Assembly (NCBI GenBank): GCA_045563135.1
Contig: JBJKUL010000001.1
Coordinates: forward strand, 124,001 to 188,000
Direction: 5' to 3'
Source: Actinomarina sp002308095
GTDB taxonomy: Bacteria; Actinomycetota; Acidimicrobiia; Actinomarinales; Actinomarinaceae
Length of the DNA: 64,000 bases
A program made the translations under genes and the position numbers. The notes beneath the pieces were generated by a model that was not told the origin of the DNA, searched no databases, and saw only the letters and a list, made by a program, of their open reading frames with translations. Position 1 is the first letter of the stretch; every line of letters starts with the position of its first letter. Positions 1 to 8,525 of the stretch are shown piece by piece.

Positions 1-958
1 ATTGAGCCGCACCTTGAAGTGCAGGCACAGCACAGGAAAGTCCTTGACCGCCAACCCAAACTCTGGCTTCGTTCATCATTGTAAACATGTAGGTTAAACC
101 TCTATTTTCTTCTCCAACTAAATAGCCTATAGCACCTTTATCTCCACCATATTCCATAACACAAGTCGGACTTGCATGAATTCCTAATTTTTCTTCGATA
201 GATAAACATTTAACTTCGTTACGATCACCAAGAGATCCATCATCATTAACCATAAATTTAGGGACAATAAACATAGAAATCCCCTTAGTTCCCTCTGGTG
301 AACCAGGTACTTTAGCTAGAACTAAATGGATAATATTTTCTGTCATATCATGTTCACCAAAAGTGATCCATACTTTTGTACCAGTGATGCTATAGGTACC
401 ATCTTCGTTTTTCTCAGCTTTTGTAGTGATTGTTCCCAAGTCGGATCCAGACTGTGGTTCACTTAAATTCATTGTTCCGGTCCACTCTCCAGAAACTAAT
501 TTTGGAAGAAATTTATCTTTTTGTTCCTGACTTCCATGAAAGTTGAGTGCTGATATTGCTCCTGCACTCAAACCTGGAGCTAGTCCAAAAGCAAGATTTG
601 CAGAACTAAGTATTTCTAATGTTCCTCCTGACAAAACTACAGGCATTCCTCCACCACCTATTTCTGATGGGAGAGAGATTGATGACCAACCAGCCTCTGC
701 AAATTTCTTATAAGCATCTACAAAACCATCAGGCATTGTTACCACAGAGTCTTTGATTGTTGCTCCATTTTCATCACCGATGGCATTTATTGGAGCTAAA
801 ACCTCTTCGGCAAATTTTCCACATTCTTCCATAGTCGGTATAACTATGTCTTCAGAAAAGTCACTAAACTGGCTAATTTTTGACAGAACATCATAAGAGT
901 TGATTACTTGATATCCGAATACGATGTCTTTTATTGGAGCTTTATAATTCACAGCCAT
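1..958 (-). CDS. Acyl-CoA dehydrogenase (3' end outside window)
   Basis: FAD-dependent alpha,beta-dehydrogenation of acyl-CoA thioesters in beta-oxidation. Translating the minus strand from the ATG at 956-958 gives 319 codons that run off the window edge. The first residues MAVNYKAPIKDIVFGYQ resemble the N-terminal extension of the long (about 590-residue) acyl-CoA dehydrogenases. Further in, MNLSEPQSGSDLGTI, KVWITFGEHD and ENRGLTYMFTMMNEAR match the flavin- and substrate-binding blocks of the family. The catalytic glutamate lies in the missing C-terminal part and cannot be checked. The gene stands apart from the PfkB gene upstream by 39 bases on the same strand. Family is clear; chain-length specificity is unknown. 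Confidence 0.9.
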   Translation of the reverse strand, partial: MAVNYKAPIKDIVFGYQVINSYDVLSKISQFSDFSEDIVIPTMEECGKFAEEVLAPINAIGDENGATIKDSVVTMPDGFVDAYKKFAEAGWSSISLPSEIGGGGMPVVLSGGTLEILSSANLAFGLAPGLSAGAISALNFHGSQEQKDKFLPKLVSGEWTGTMNLSEPQSGSDLGTITTKAEKNEDGTYSITGTKVWITFGEHDMTENIIHLVLAKVPGSPEGTKGISMFIVPKFMVNDDGSLGDRNEVKCLSIEEKLGIHASPTCVMEYGGDKGAIGYLVGEENRGLTYMFTMMNEARVWVGGQGLSCAVPALQGAAQ

Positions 959-997
959 TGTTTTATTTTACTATATTCTATAAAGAACGCGTAATTT

Positions 998-1846
998 TTA
1001 CCTAGGAGTAACTTCAACTAATTCTGATATTTCTTCAATCTTTTTAAGTGTTGGCATATCATTAGTTCCAGCAGTGATTGCTCCAGCTGCACAAGCATTT
1101 TTGATAGTTAGGATAATATCTTCTACTCCATGGGCAGCTATATAAGCCGCTGTAGCATCACCGGCTCCTGTTGAATTAATAGTTTTAAAATCAGGAGGAG
1201 TTATTTCAACCGCACCCTCTGAGCTTATTAATCTAGCAGGTAGATTTGAGTGAGTAAGTAATATTCTCGATACTAAATCTTGATTTAGTAATTTTTCAGC
1301 TTCAACAACGTCTATTTCATCTTTACTAACAACTAAGAAATCAATCTTATAGTCTATTGTATGTTCATAACCTGCTTGAACAACAAAAACGCCACTATCG
1401 GTTATTTCAGAGATATTGTCTTTTATATGTGGAATAGAATACCTGTCAATAAGTAAAGAGTCATAGTCTTTAATCCCTTTAATTTCATTCCACGTGCACT
1501 TAGAGTAACCAGATGAAATTATGGTTCTTTCGCCATCTTTGTCAACAAAGATAGAGCAGGTAGGTGTTGGCAATTCCGAAAAGAGTATGTTTTCATGAGA
1601 TATGTTTTTCTTATCTAATTCATCTATCAGATAAGAGCCTAATGAGTCTTTACCTATGCTATTGCCAAGTACTGACACATCTATTCCCCAATTAGCAATA
1701 TTTTTTGCACAGTTAATAGCAGTCCCACCGGCACGAATTTGATAATCATTGCCTCTAATATCTCCTCCAGCAACCGGAAGGTCATCTATAAAATAGATGA
1801 GATCTGGATTAAGTGTTCCGTAGCAAAGTATCTTTTGATAACTCAT
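998..1846 (-). CDS. PfkB-family carbohydrate kinase
   Basis: ATP-dependent sugar or nucleoside kinase of the ribokinase/PfkB fold, 282 residues, cytoplasmic. The N-terminal family signature is present around RAGGTAINCAKNIANWG (residues 38-54). The C-terminal signature NSTGAGDATAA follows, with the anion-hole STGAGD at 225-230 and catalytic base Asp230. The length is at the short end for the family (about 300). The substrate cannot be named: the substrate-side N-terminal half is divergent and no transporter or sugar isomerase lies next to it. It reads toward the acyl-CoA dehydrogenase and is divergent from the DsrE-like gene, sharing a 43-base promoter gap. Ribokinase, adenosine kinase or 1-phosphofructokinase activity are all possible. 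Confidence 0.85.
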   Translation of the reverse strand: MSYQKILCYGTLNPDLIYFIDDLPVAGGDIRGNDYQIRAGGTAINCAKNIANWGIDVSVLGNSIGKDSLGSYLIDELDKKNISHENILFSELPTPTCSIFVDKDGERTIISSGYSKCTWNEIKGIKDYDSLLIDRYSIPHIKDNISEITDSGVFVVQAGYEHTIDYKIDFLVVSKDEIDVVEAEKLLNQDLVSRILLTHSNLPARLISSEGAVEITPPDFKTINSTGAGDATAAYIAAHGVEDIILTIKNACAAGAITAGTNDMPTLKKIEEISELVEVTPR

Positions 1847-1854
1847 AACTTTAA

Positions 1855-1860
1855 TATAAT
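1855..1860 (+). promoter_or_regulatory. Candidate -10 box for the DsrE-like gene
   Basis: A perfect TATAAT lies 29 bases before the ATG at 1890, in the short gap between two divergent genes. It sits inside an inverted repeat, TTAATA (1851-1856) and TATTAA (1862-1867). No good -35 box at the usual 16-18 base spacing is visible; the nearest TTGATA (1835-1840) is only 14 bases away. The call rests on the -10 match and its position alone. Confidence 0.4.
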
Positions 1861-1889
1861 GTATTAAAAATAAACTGAAAGAAAGAAAA

Positions 1890-2255
1890 ATGAAAGTAGC
1901 CTATGTCTTAAACTCACCAAATGCAGCAAATTATAAAGTTGGGGAGATGATACTTCCGCAACTAGAAGCTGGTAACCATGGAGTAGATGTTGTTGGAATT
2001 TTCTTTTTTGATGACAACACAATGTTACTTCAAAAAGGAAACCCAAAAGGAGAAAGGCTAGCAAAAATAGCAGCTGAAAAGGGAATGCTTTTAATGATGT
2101 GTGACCAATGTGCAAACCAAAGAGGTTTAGCTACTGAAAATGCTGATGGAGGCTACACTCCAGAGGGAACTGTTGAGGGAGTAGCAGCAGGTTGTTTCCC
2201 AGACTTATACCAAGCATTATCAGGCAATATGCCCGATCAAGTCATATCTTTATAA
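1890..2255 (+). CDS. DsrE-family protein with CxxC motif
   Basis: Small 121-residue cytoplasmic protein of the DsrE/DsrF/TusD type fold. The beta-strand/helix pattern MKVAYVLNSPNAANYKVGEM at the N-terminus, the central VVGIFFFDDN strand and the motif LLMMCDQCANQRG fit this family. Cys71 and Cys74 form a CxxC pair, and a third Cys102 lies in AAGCFPDLYQAL. Relatives carry persulfide sulfur on a cysteine in tRNA thiolation or sulfur oxidation. Here there are no partner DsrF/DsrH, TusE or rhodanese genes alongside, so a sulfur-carrier role is an inference from the family. The stop codon at 2253-2255 directly abuts the stop of the convergent gene at 2256. Confidence 0.75.
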   Translation: MKVAYVLNSPNAANYKVGEMILPQLEAGNHGVDVVGIFFFDDNTMLLQKGNPKGERLAKIAAEKGMLLMMCDQCANQRGLATENADGGYTPEGTVEGVAAGCFPDLYQALSGNMPDQVISL

Positions 2256-4217
2256 CTAAACTAAACCACTTATAACAGCTGTAAGGATGAGGATTATTAA
2301 ATAGCTTATTAGTCCTCCTCCTATGGCAGCATATTTCATAGTTTTTGATATTGAGCTTGGACCAACTAGATGGTACGCAAGAACTCCGAAAAATGGCACC
2401 AAAAATACTAAGGCTAGCCACATATATCTTCTACCACCCGAAACCTGATTATTAGTGTTCAAATCATATAACGCTAATGCTGTCCATGCTGCATAAAGCA
2501 CAAAAGGCATTAAATAGCCATATAGTTGAAACAATAATTGCCAAATACTTGGGCTTGAAATAGGCACTCCACTCATTATTATCTCCTTTTTAGCTTCAAA
2601 TAAGTTATTTAAATCCTCGTCTACAAGATCGTATGGAAGTTCCATAGTGTCAATGCTAGGAACGTAAAACAGGTTTATAGCTGGGCTAGGGGTTTTAATA
2701 TTATCAAAAGTCATATTGAGTTGCTCTTTAGGCCACGGATATTCCTTATATCTATTCTTGTCTAGTTCTTCATTTTGAGCATCTGCAAAAAATCCAGCGA
2801 GCATCATTAATCCTGATACGTCACCTTGTAGGGGAAACCTGGAAAACAAATTGTCATTTTCTAATGATGAACAATTATGTAGTTGCTCAAGAAGAGGAGG
2901 TGTCGATGTTTGATAGATGTTATCTTCATAGCAATTCCCCGGACCCCACGGACCTGCCAATGCCAAATCAGTATATCCTGAATCAAGAACCAAGTTCTCT
3001 TTAACTTGGACGTGTTGGGAAAAATAGAGTTTTGCATCCAACATAGGACTTGCAACTATTCCATATTTATCATGATTTATAACAATATTTTTCTCAATAA
3101 TATCTCCAACTCTTCCGGGAACAACAATTCCCATTCCACGTGCAACAAGTCCAAAACGATTTGTTGGTGCATCATAATTATTATTGTCTACAACTAAGTT
3201 GCTGATAATTGTTGTTTCTCTACCTGGTGGATTTAATTCTGAATCAAGTGTATTTGGAACTATACCTGACATATTATCTCGCCAAATATTTCTATATAAA
3301 TAAAGGTGTCCACCTGCATTAGTTCCTGAGTATCCAAGTGCATTTCCTTCAACAACGTTATCGTAAATTAATGAATTACACGGATAACATTGTCCAATGT
3401 ATATACCACTATCAGGATGACCAGAGGCATAAATGTTATCAAAAACTCCATCTGTAGAGTCGAATGCATATACTCCATAATCACCATTGTTATAAACTGT
3501 TAAGTAAGAGCCTTTAAATCCTTTTGAACCGTTCCAATAGACTCCATTAAGTGAAAAATTTCTAACGGATAAGTTTTCAACACTAACTCCATCTGTGTCA
3601 TAAATCTGAATACCATTCTCTCTCATAAATTCACCATCAACAATTACAGAGTTTCTATTAGTACCTCTAATTGTTAAATAATCAGTTGTTATAGTTACAC
3701 TTTCGTTATATACCCCAGGATTTATTAAAACTAGGTCACCTTCTAGTGCTGAGTCAACAGCTTCCTGAATTGTGTTAAATTGCTTATTATCTCCTACTTC
3801 AAGCACATTGCTGCTAAGTTCTACAACAACCTTTTCTACAGGTGCACTGTACTCTACATCGCCAACAATGACGGTTCCAACCATCCCCTTATTATTTGTA
3901 CCGTGATATGGGCAATAATATTCGTATACCCCTGGCTCCTCAAAAGTATATTCATATTGGTCACCTTTTGTAATAATTCCATATTCAAAGTAGTCAGATG
4001 AAATAGCCTGCCACGATCCATCACTAGCAATTACATTATGGTTATTTGACCCACCTGATTCCCATATCACGGTTGAGCCAACTGGAACATTGATGACTTT
4101 GGGAGAAAATTCATCATCAACTATTCGAATCACTAATGGTTCCTCAGAGGAAGCATCTCCAGCTCCACAAGCTAAAAGGAGAATGGAAAAAATGAATAAA
4201 CTTAGAACTTTCTTCAC
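2256..4217 (-). CDS. Lipoprotein: cupredoxin + right-handed beta-helix + C-terminal membrane anchor
   Basis: A 653-residue exported protein of unknown function with an unusual domain chain. Residues 1-17 are a lipoprotein signal ending in the lipobox LLAC, with Cys17 as the lipidated residue. Residues about 25-118 are a plastocyanin-like cupredoxin with the four copper ligands in place: His60, Cys102, His105 and Met112. Residues about 140-450 form a NosD/pectate-lyase-like parallel beta-helix, seen as recurring NxxxxN and GxxV repeats and introduced by FNTIQEAVDSALEGD. The last 90 residues hold three hydrophobic helices (about 565-586, 599-619, 629-650); the first two resemble the phospholipase D nuclease N-terminal (PLDc_N) membrane hairpin. 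Copper handling or a redox-active surface protein is plausible but unproven. Confidence 0.75.
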   Translation of the reverse strand: MKKVLSLFIFSILLLACGAGDASSEEPLVIRIVDDEFSPKVINVPVGSTVIWESGGSNNHNVIASDGSWQAISSDYFEYGIITKGDQYEYTFEEPGVYEYYCPYHGTNNKGMVGTVIVGDVEYSAPVEKVVVELSSNVLEVGDNKQFNTIQEAVDSALEGDLVLINPGVYNESVTITTDYLTIRGTNRNSVIVDGEFMRENGIQIYDTDGVSVENLSVRNFSLNGVYWNGSKGFKGSYLTVYNNGDYGVYAFDSTDGVFDNIYASGHPDSGIYIGQCYPCNSLIYDNVVEGNALGYSGTNAGGHLYLYRNIWRDNMSGIVPNTLDSELNPPGRETTIISNLVVDNNNYDAPTNRFGLVARGMGIVVPGRVGDIIEKNIVINHDKYGIVASPMLDAKLYFSQHVQVKENLVLDSGYTDLALAGPWGPGNCYEDNIYQTSTPPLLEQLHNCSSLENDNLFSRFPLQGDVSGLMMLAGFFADAQNEELDKNRYKEYPWPKEQLNMTFDNIKTPSPAINLFYVPSIDTMELPYDLVDEDLNNLFEAKKEIIMSGVPISSPSIWQLLFQLYGYLMPFVLYAAWTALALYDLNTNNQVSGGRRYMWLALVFLVPFFGVLAYHLVGPSSISKTMKYAAIGGGLISYLIILILTAVISGLV

Positions 4218-4246
4218 AGGTACATTTTAGCAACTATTATTGGCAC

Positions 4247-4510
4247 ATGGATAGTAAAGTATGGGCTTGTCCCAAGTGCAACACATCATCTGTGGTGATT
4301 GCAAAAAAAGACAAAGACAGAAGCAGAGATTCAATTTCTCAACCACATACAAGTGAAACAGTTTCAATGACAAGTGGGGGTTTTACTAAGTTTTTCAATG
4401 TTCAAAATCAAAAGTTCTTAGTTATTACATGTAGCAAATGTTCATATTCAGAATTTTATCGTTCTGAAGTTAAGGCTTGGGAGTCTATAATCGACTTTTT
4501 TGGTAACTAA
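4247..4510 (+). CDS. Small zinc-ribbon protein (DUF2082-like)
   Basis: 87-residue protein. Two CxxC pairs, CPKC near residue 8 and CSKC near residue 63, flank about 50 residues and would bind one zinc ion as a ribbon. The motif VITCSKCSYSEFYR resembles the family annotated as Zn-ribbon nucleic-acid-binding protein (DUF2082). No function is established for that family. The ATG is preceded by GGCAC rather than a strong Shine-Dalgarno. It is divergent from the cupredoxin lipoprotein (29-base gap) and lies 59 bases before typA on the same strand. Binding of nucleic acid is a family-level guess only. Confidence 0.7.
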   Translation: MDSKVWACPKCNTSSVVIAKKDKDRSRDSISQPHTSETVSMTSGGFTKFFNVQNQKFLVITCSKCSYSEFYRSEVKAWESIIDFFGN

Positions 4511-4569
4511 ATTTAAAGATCATTTTTTTAATATTTTATAAAATATAAGAACCCTATACTTACTTGCTT

Positions 4570-6393
4570 ATGGCAAAAGAAAATATTAGAAATATAGCAA
4601 TAATTGCCCATGTTGACCATGGTAAAACAACATTAGTTGATGGACTTCTTCAGCAAAGTGGAACATTTAGCGAGCATCAAGTGTTAGAAGAAAGAGTTAT
4701 GGATTCAGGTGATCTCGAAAAAGAAAGAGGCATAACTATTACATCAAAAAATACGGCAATTCACTACAACAATATAAAAATAAATATAGTCGATACACCT
4801 GGTCACGCTGACTTTGGTGGCGAAGTTGAAAGGAGTCTTAACTTAGTTGACGGAGTTCTTTTATTAGTTGATTCAAGTGAAGGACCATTACCTCAAACAA
4901 GATTTGTCTTGAAAAAAGCCCTCGAGAGAAACTTACCTGTAATATTGGTGATAAATAAAATTGATAGATCTGATGCCCGAATTGATGAAGTAGTTGAAGA
5001 GGTTTATGATTTATTTATTGACTTAGATGCAAATGACAAGCAAATCGAATTTCCTATCGTATACACAAATGCAAAAGATGGAGTTGCTCATGAGTCACTA
5101 GGAGATGAGTCTACAGATTTAATTCCTTTGCTTAATTTGATAACAAGTTTTTTTAGTGGACCTGAAACTGATGACACATTAATTCCACAATTCTTAGTAA
5201 CAAACCTTGCTTATGACTCTTATGTTGGACAAGTTGCAATTGGCAGATTAGACAATGGAATTCTTGAGCTTAATAAACAATACAGTTTATGCGGGAAAGA
5301 AGAAACTATAAATAACCAAAAGTTTTCTGCATTATATACATTTAAAGGATTAGAAAAAGTAAAGGTTGAAGCCCTTGAATCAGGAGATATTATCGCAGTA
5401 GCTGGAATAGACAATATCCAAATCGGAGATACCATTTCAAGCAATGACAATCCCAGCCCACTTCCAAGAATTGAAATTGACGAACCCACTGTCTCAATAT
5501 TTTTTCATGTAAACAATGGCCCTTTTGCGGGTAGAGAAGGCAAATATGTGACTTCAAGAAATATTAATGACAGGCTGCAAAAAGAAATTTTAAGTAATGT
5601 CTCACTTCAGATTATTCCAAGTGATAAAACAGACGTCTTTGAAGTTAGGGGCCGTGGAGAGTTGCAAATGGCAGTATTGATTGAGACTATGCGTAGAGAA
5701 GGATATGAATTCATGGTTTCACGGCCAGAAGTGATCATAAAAGAAATTGACGGCAAGAAAAATGAACCAATGGAAAAAGTTTTTATAGATACACCGGAAG
5801 ATTATGTTGGAGTGATTACTGAAAAGCTTTCTAAAAGGAAAGGTAAAATGACTAATCTAATGAACAATGGATTTGGTAGAGCAACATTGGAATTTTCCAT
5901 CCCCTCTAGGGGTTTAATTGGTTTCCGAAACCAATTTCTGACCGACACAAGAGGTTCAGGAATTATGAACTCTTTATTTGATGGTTATGCACCTTGGTCA
6001 GGTGAAATTCCACAAAGAACTAATGGTGTGTTAATTTCTGATAGAAATGGAAAAGTTACACCATATGCAAGTCTCGCAATGGTTGACAGAGGGGTCTTGT
6101 TTGTACCACCTGGTACAGAGGTATATGAAGGAATGATTATAGGAGAGAGAAATAACGAAGGAGATCTTGAAGTCAATATTACCAAAGAAAAGAAACTTAC
6201 TAACCATCGTGCTTCTGGCTCAGATGAGACCATTCCACTAAGACCACCGCAGTTAATGTCTTTAGATCAATGCATAGAATTTATTTCAGAAGGAGAGTTT
6301 GTTGAAGTAACACCTGAATCAATCAGATTAAGAAAATCAGAACTTAACGCCACCCAAAGAGCTTTAAATAAAAAGAAGGAAAAAAAATCCTAA
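4570..6393 (+). CDS. typA: Ribosome-associated GTPase TypA/BipA
   Basis: Translational GTPase that binds the 70S ribosome and aids large-subunit assembly and stress adaptation. The protein is 607 residues from the ATG at 4570; a TTG two codons earlier is also open, but MAKENIRNIAIIAHVDHG is the usual start. The G1 motif AHVDHGKTT, G2 region ERGITITSKN, G3 DTPGHADFGGEV and G4 NKIDRSDAR are all present. They are followed by the EF-Tu-like beta-barrel, the EF-G-like domain with RGRGELQMAVLIETMRREG, and the TypA-specific C-terminal domain containing SRGLIGFRNQFLTDTRG. Full-length and apparently intact. It is convergent with the SDR gene, with only three bases between the two stop codons. Confidence 0.97.
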   Translation: MAKENIRNIAIIAHVDHGKTTLVDGLLQQSGTFSEHQVLEERVMDSGDLEKERGITITSKNTAIHYNNIKINIVDTPGHADFGGEVERSLNLVDGVLLLVDSSEGPLPQTRFVLKKALERNLPVILVINKIDRSDARIDEVVEEVYDLFIDLDANDKQIEFPIVYTNAKDGVAHESLGDESTDLIPLLNLITSFFSGPETDDTLIPQFLVTNLAYDSYVGQVAIGRLDNGILELNKQYSLCGKEETINNQKFSALYTFKGLEKVKVEALESGDIIAVAGIDNIQIGDTISSNDNPSPLPRIEIDEPTVSIFFHVNNGPFAGREGKYVTSRNINDRLQKEILSNVSLQIIPSDKTDVFEVRGRGELQMAVLIETMRREGYEFMVSRPEVIIKEIDGKKNEPMEKVFIDTPEDYVGVITEKLSKRKGKMTNLMNNGFGRATLEFSIPSRGLIGFRNQFLTDTRGSGIMNSLFDGYAPWSGEIPQRTNGVLISDRNGKVTPYASLAMVDRGVLFVPPGTEVYEGMIIGERNNEGDLEVNITKEKKLTNHRASGSDETIPLRPPQLMSLDQCIEFISEGEFVEVTPESIRLRKSELNATQRALNKKKEKKS

Positions 6394-6396
6394 ATT

Positions 6397-7245
6397 TTAA
6401 GCTTGAATCCAATCTTCAGGATTGTCATCAACAAAAAAATCACTAACTAAAGTTTCTCCAGGTTGAATTGCATACTGCTCAAAATCTGTAACTCCTTCTT
6501 CTTCTAAGACATCTTGATCAAGGAAAAAGTTCCCCGTACACTCTGCTGAGTTCCTTTTGAGTACTGCATATGCTGCATCTGCATAGATTGATGGTTTACG
6601 AGAACCTTTCACTAGCTCAGCTCCAATAACATTTCTTACTGCGGCTGTATCAAGAGATGTCCGTGGCCACAAACAGTTAGAAGCAATTTGATCTTTTTTG
6701 AACTCCTCCGCAAGGCCGTGGGCAACAAGTGACATGCCGTATTTCGCTGTTGTGTAAGCTAAAGTCATTCCAAACCATTTCCTGGAAATGTTCAAAGGAG
6801 GGGATAGTGTCAAAATATGAGCATTCTCGCTTTTTTTGAGATGAGGGATACACTGCTGACTCAATAAAAATGTTCCACGAACATTTATATTATGCATTAG
6901 GTCATATCTTTTCATAGGAGTATTTACAGTATCAGAAAGATGAATAGCACTAGCGTTGTTTATACAGATATCAATTCCACCAAATTTTTCAACACACTGT
7001 TCAACCGCCGATGCCACTTGGTCTTCAAATCTTATGTCACAAACGACTGGTAAAGCATTTCCGCCTGCTGCTTCGATTTCCTCTGCTGCTGTATATATAG
7101 TTCCAGGTAGGGTTGGATGGGGTTCAGTTGTTTTAGCCAAGATTACAATGTTTGCACCATCTTTAGCTAATGTCTTTCCAATCTCTAAACCAATACCTCT
7201 TGAGCCACCACTCATAATTACTGTTTTGTTTTTAAAATTTTCCAT
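6397..7245 (-). CDS. Short-chain dehydrogenase/reductase (HSDL2-like)
   Basis: NAD(P)-dependent oxidoreductase of the classical SDR fold, 282 residues. The glycine-rich cofactor loop is GGSRGIG (residues 13-19). The structural NNAS is at 96-99, the active-site Asn is near 120, Ser148 precedes PP, and the Tyr164-x3-Lys168 pair is in AYTTAKYG. The loop between the first strands (TEPHPTLPGTIYTAAEEIEAAGG) and the C-terminal stretch ending near DNPEDWIQA match the hydroxysteroid dehydrogenase-like 2 (HSDL2) group, whose substrates are poorly known and which is often linked to fatty-acid metabolism. It is the last gene of the minus-strand run after isocitrate lyase, 12 bases downstream, so co-transcription with aceA is likely. 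The substrate is unknown. Confidence 0.85.
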   Translation of the reverse strand: MENFKNKTVIMSGGSRGIGLEIGKTLAKDGANIVILAKTTEPHPTLPGTIYTAAEEIEAAGGNALPVVCDIRFEDQVASAVEQCVEKFGGIDICINNASAIHLSDTVNTPMKRYDLMHNINVRGTFLLSQQCIPHLKKSENAHILTLSPPLNISRKWFGMTLAYTTAKYGMSLVAHGLAEEFKKDQIASNCLWPRTSLDTAAVRNVIGAELVKGSRKPSIYADAAYAVLKRNSAECTGNFFLDQDVLEEEGVTDFEQYAIQPGETLVSDFFVDDNPEDWIQA

Positions 7246-7257
7246 AGATGTATTGTA

Positions 7258-8520
7258 TTAAAATTGTTGTTCTTCTGTAGAGTCTTTTTTAGAAAGTAGC
7301 TTTGAGTCACTGCCCATAACTATCTCACCTATCGACTCATAATAATCTCCTCCAACTTCTTGTTGATGTTTAATAGCTGTGTACCCATCTTTAGACAGTT
7401 CTAGTTCATTTTTTTGTAAATCTACAATTGCCTTCATGTTCCCTCCTTTATAGTTTTTAGCTAATTCATACATGGAGCTTGCCATTGAGTGAAATCCAGC
7501 CAAAGAAACAAATTGAAGAGAATAACCAAAATCAGCAAGACTCTGTTGGAATTTTATTATTTCTTCATCTGCAAACTTGTCTGTCCAGTTAAACGAAGGA
7601 GAGCAGTTATAAGCTAAAATTTTATCAGGATAATGCTTTCTTATTTCTGAAGCAAATTCTTTTGCAAATCCAAGATCTGGCGTGTTTGTTTCGCACCAAA
7701 TGACATCTGCATATTCTGCGTATGATAAGGATTTAGAAATCGCCATTTCGTGATTTTTTTCAATAGGGTAATATCCATCAGCAGTTCTTTTATTGCTCAA
7801 ATATGGTTTGTCACTTTCGTCAAAATCTGATGTCATTAATTTAGCGTTTAATGAATCTGTTCTAGCTATAAGGACTATTGGAGAGCCCAATACATCTGAG
7901 GCTAATCTTGCAGAAGTTAACTTATTTATATATTCATGTGTTGGAATTACAACCTTGCCACCCATATGACCACATTTTTTTTCTGAAGCTAACTGATCCT
8001 CAAAGTGCAATCCTGCTATTCCAGAATGAATAAACTGTGAAGTAAGATTAAAAACATTATAAACCCCTCCAAAACCAGATTCAGCATCTGCAATTATTGG
8101 GGGAACCTCAATTTTTTTAAGCTCAACCATCTTTTGTAGCATTGTGTTATTTATCTTCTCTACAAAATTTGGGCCACTGTTTGATGGGTATAAAGATAGG
8201 TCGGGATATGTATTAATTCCATTATTACTTTCAGCAGCTACTTGCCAGCCACTCACATAAATAAATTCATAGTCAAGGTTAAACATCTGCAATGCTTGTT
8301 GAGCAGTAGATGCACCAAGACCAGATATAAAATGTTCTTTTTGATTAAGTAGCTTCCACAATTTGGATGCCCCTCGTTCTGAGATTGGACTTATAGTTTT
8401 GAATGGTGCTCTTAACTTTTGAATATCTTCTGGTAAGTACTTTCTATTTAGATCTTTCCACCGATCAGATTCAATATATTTATTTATCTGTGTAAGGTCA
8501 TTAAAAGAATCACTGCTCAT
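7258..8520 (-). CDS. aceA: Isocitrate lyase
   Basis: Cleaves isocitrate to succinate and glyoxylate, the first step of the glyoxylate shunt, allowing growth on acetyl-CoA sources. 420 residues, the usual length of bacterial ICL. The signature KKCGHMGGK lies at 181-189 with catalytic Cys183. Other family blocks are SGWQVAAESN, IADAESGFGG, GLHFEDQ, WCETNTPDL and NCSPSFNW. A malate synthase is not in this window. The gene lies 5 bases after the repeat-bearing membrane protein and, through it, reads on from the cytochrome oxidase operon; 12 bases further is the SDR. The arrangement suggests shared expression with the oxidase, but no experiment backs this. Confidence 0.96.
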   Translation of the reverse strand: MSSDSFNDLTQINKYIESDRWKDLNRKYLPEDIQKLRAPFKTISPISERGASKLWKLLNQKEHFISGLGASTAQQALQMFNLDYEFIYVSGWQVAAESNNGINTYPDLSLYPSNSGPNFVEKINNTMLQKMVELKKIEVPPIIADAESGFGGVYNVFNLTSQFIHSGIAGLHFEDQLASEKKCGHMGGKVVIPTHEYINKLTSARLASDVLGSPIVLIARTDSLNAKLMTSDFDESDKPYLSNKRTADGYYPIEKNHEMAISKSLSYAEYADVIWCETNTPDLGFAKEFASEIRKHYPDKILAYNCSPSFNWTDKFADEEIIKFQQSLADFGYSLQFVSLAGFHSMASSMYELAKNYKGGNMKAIVDLQKNELELSKDGYTAIKHQQEVGGDYYESIGEIVMGSDSKLLSKKDSTEEQQF

Positions 8521-8525
8521 AAAAT

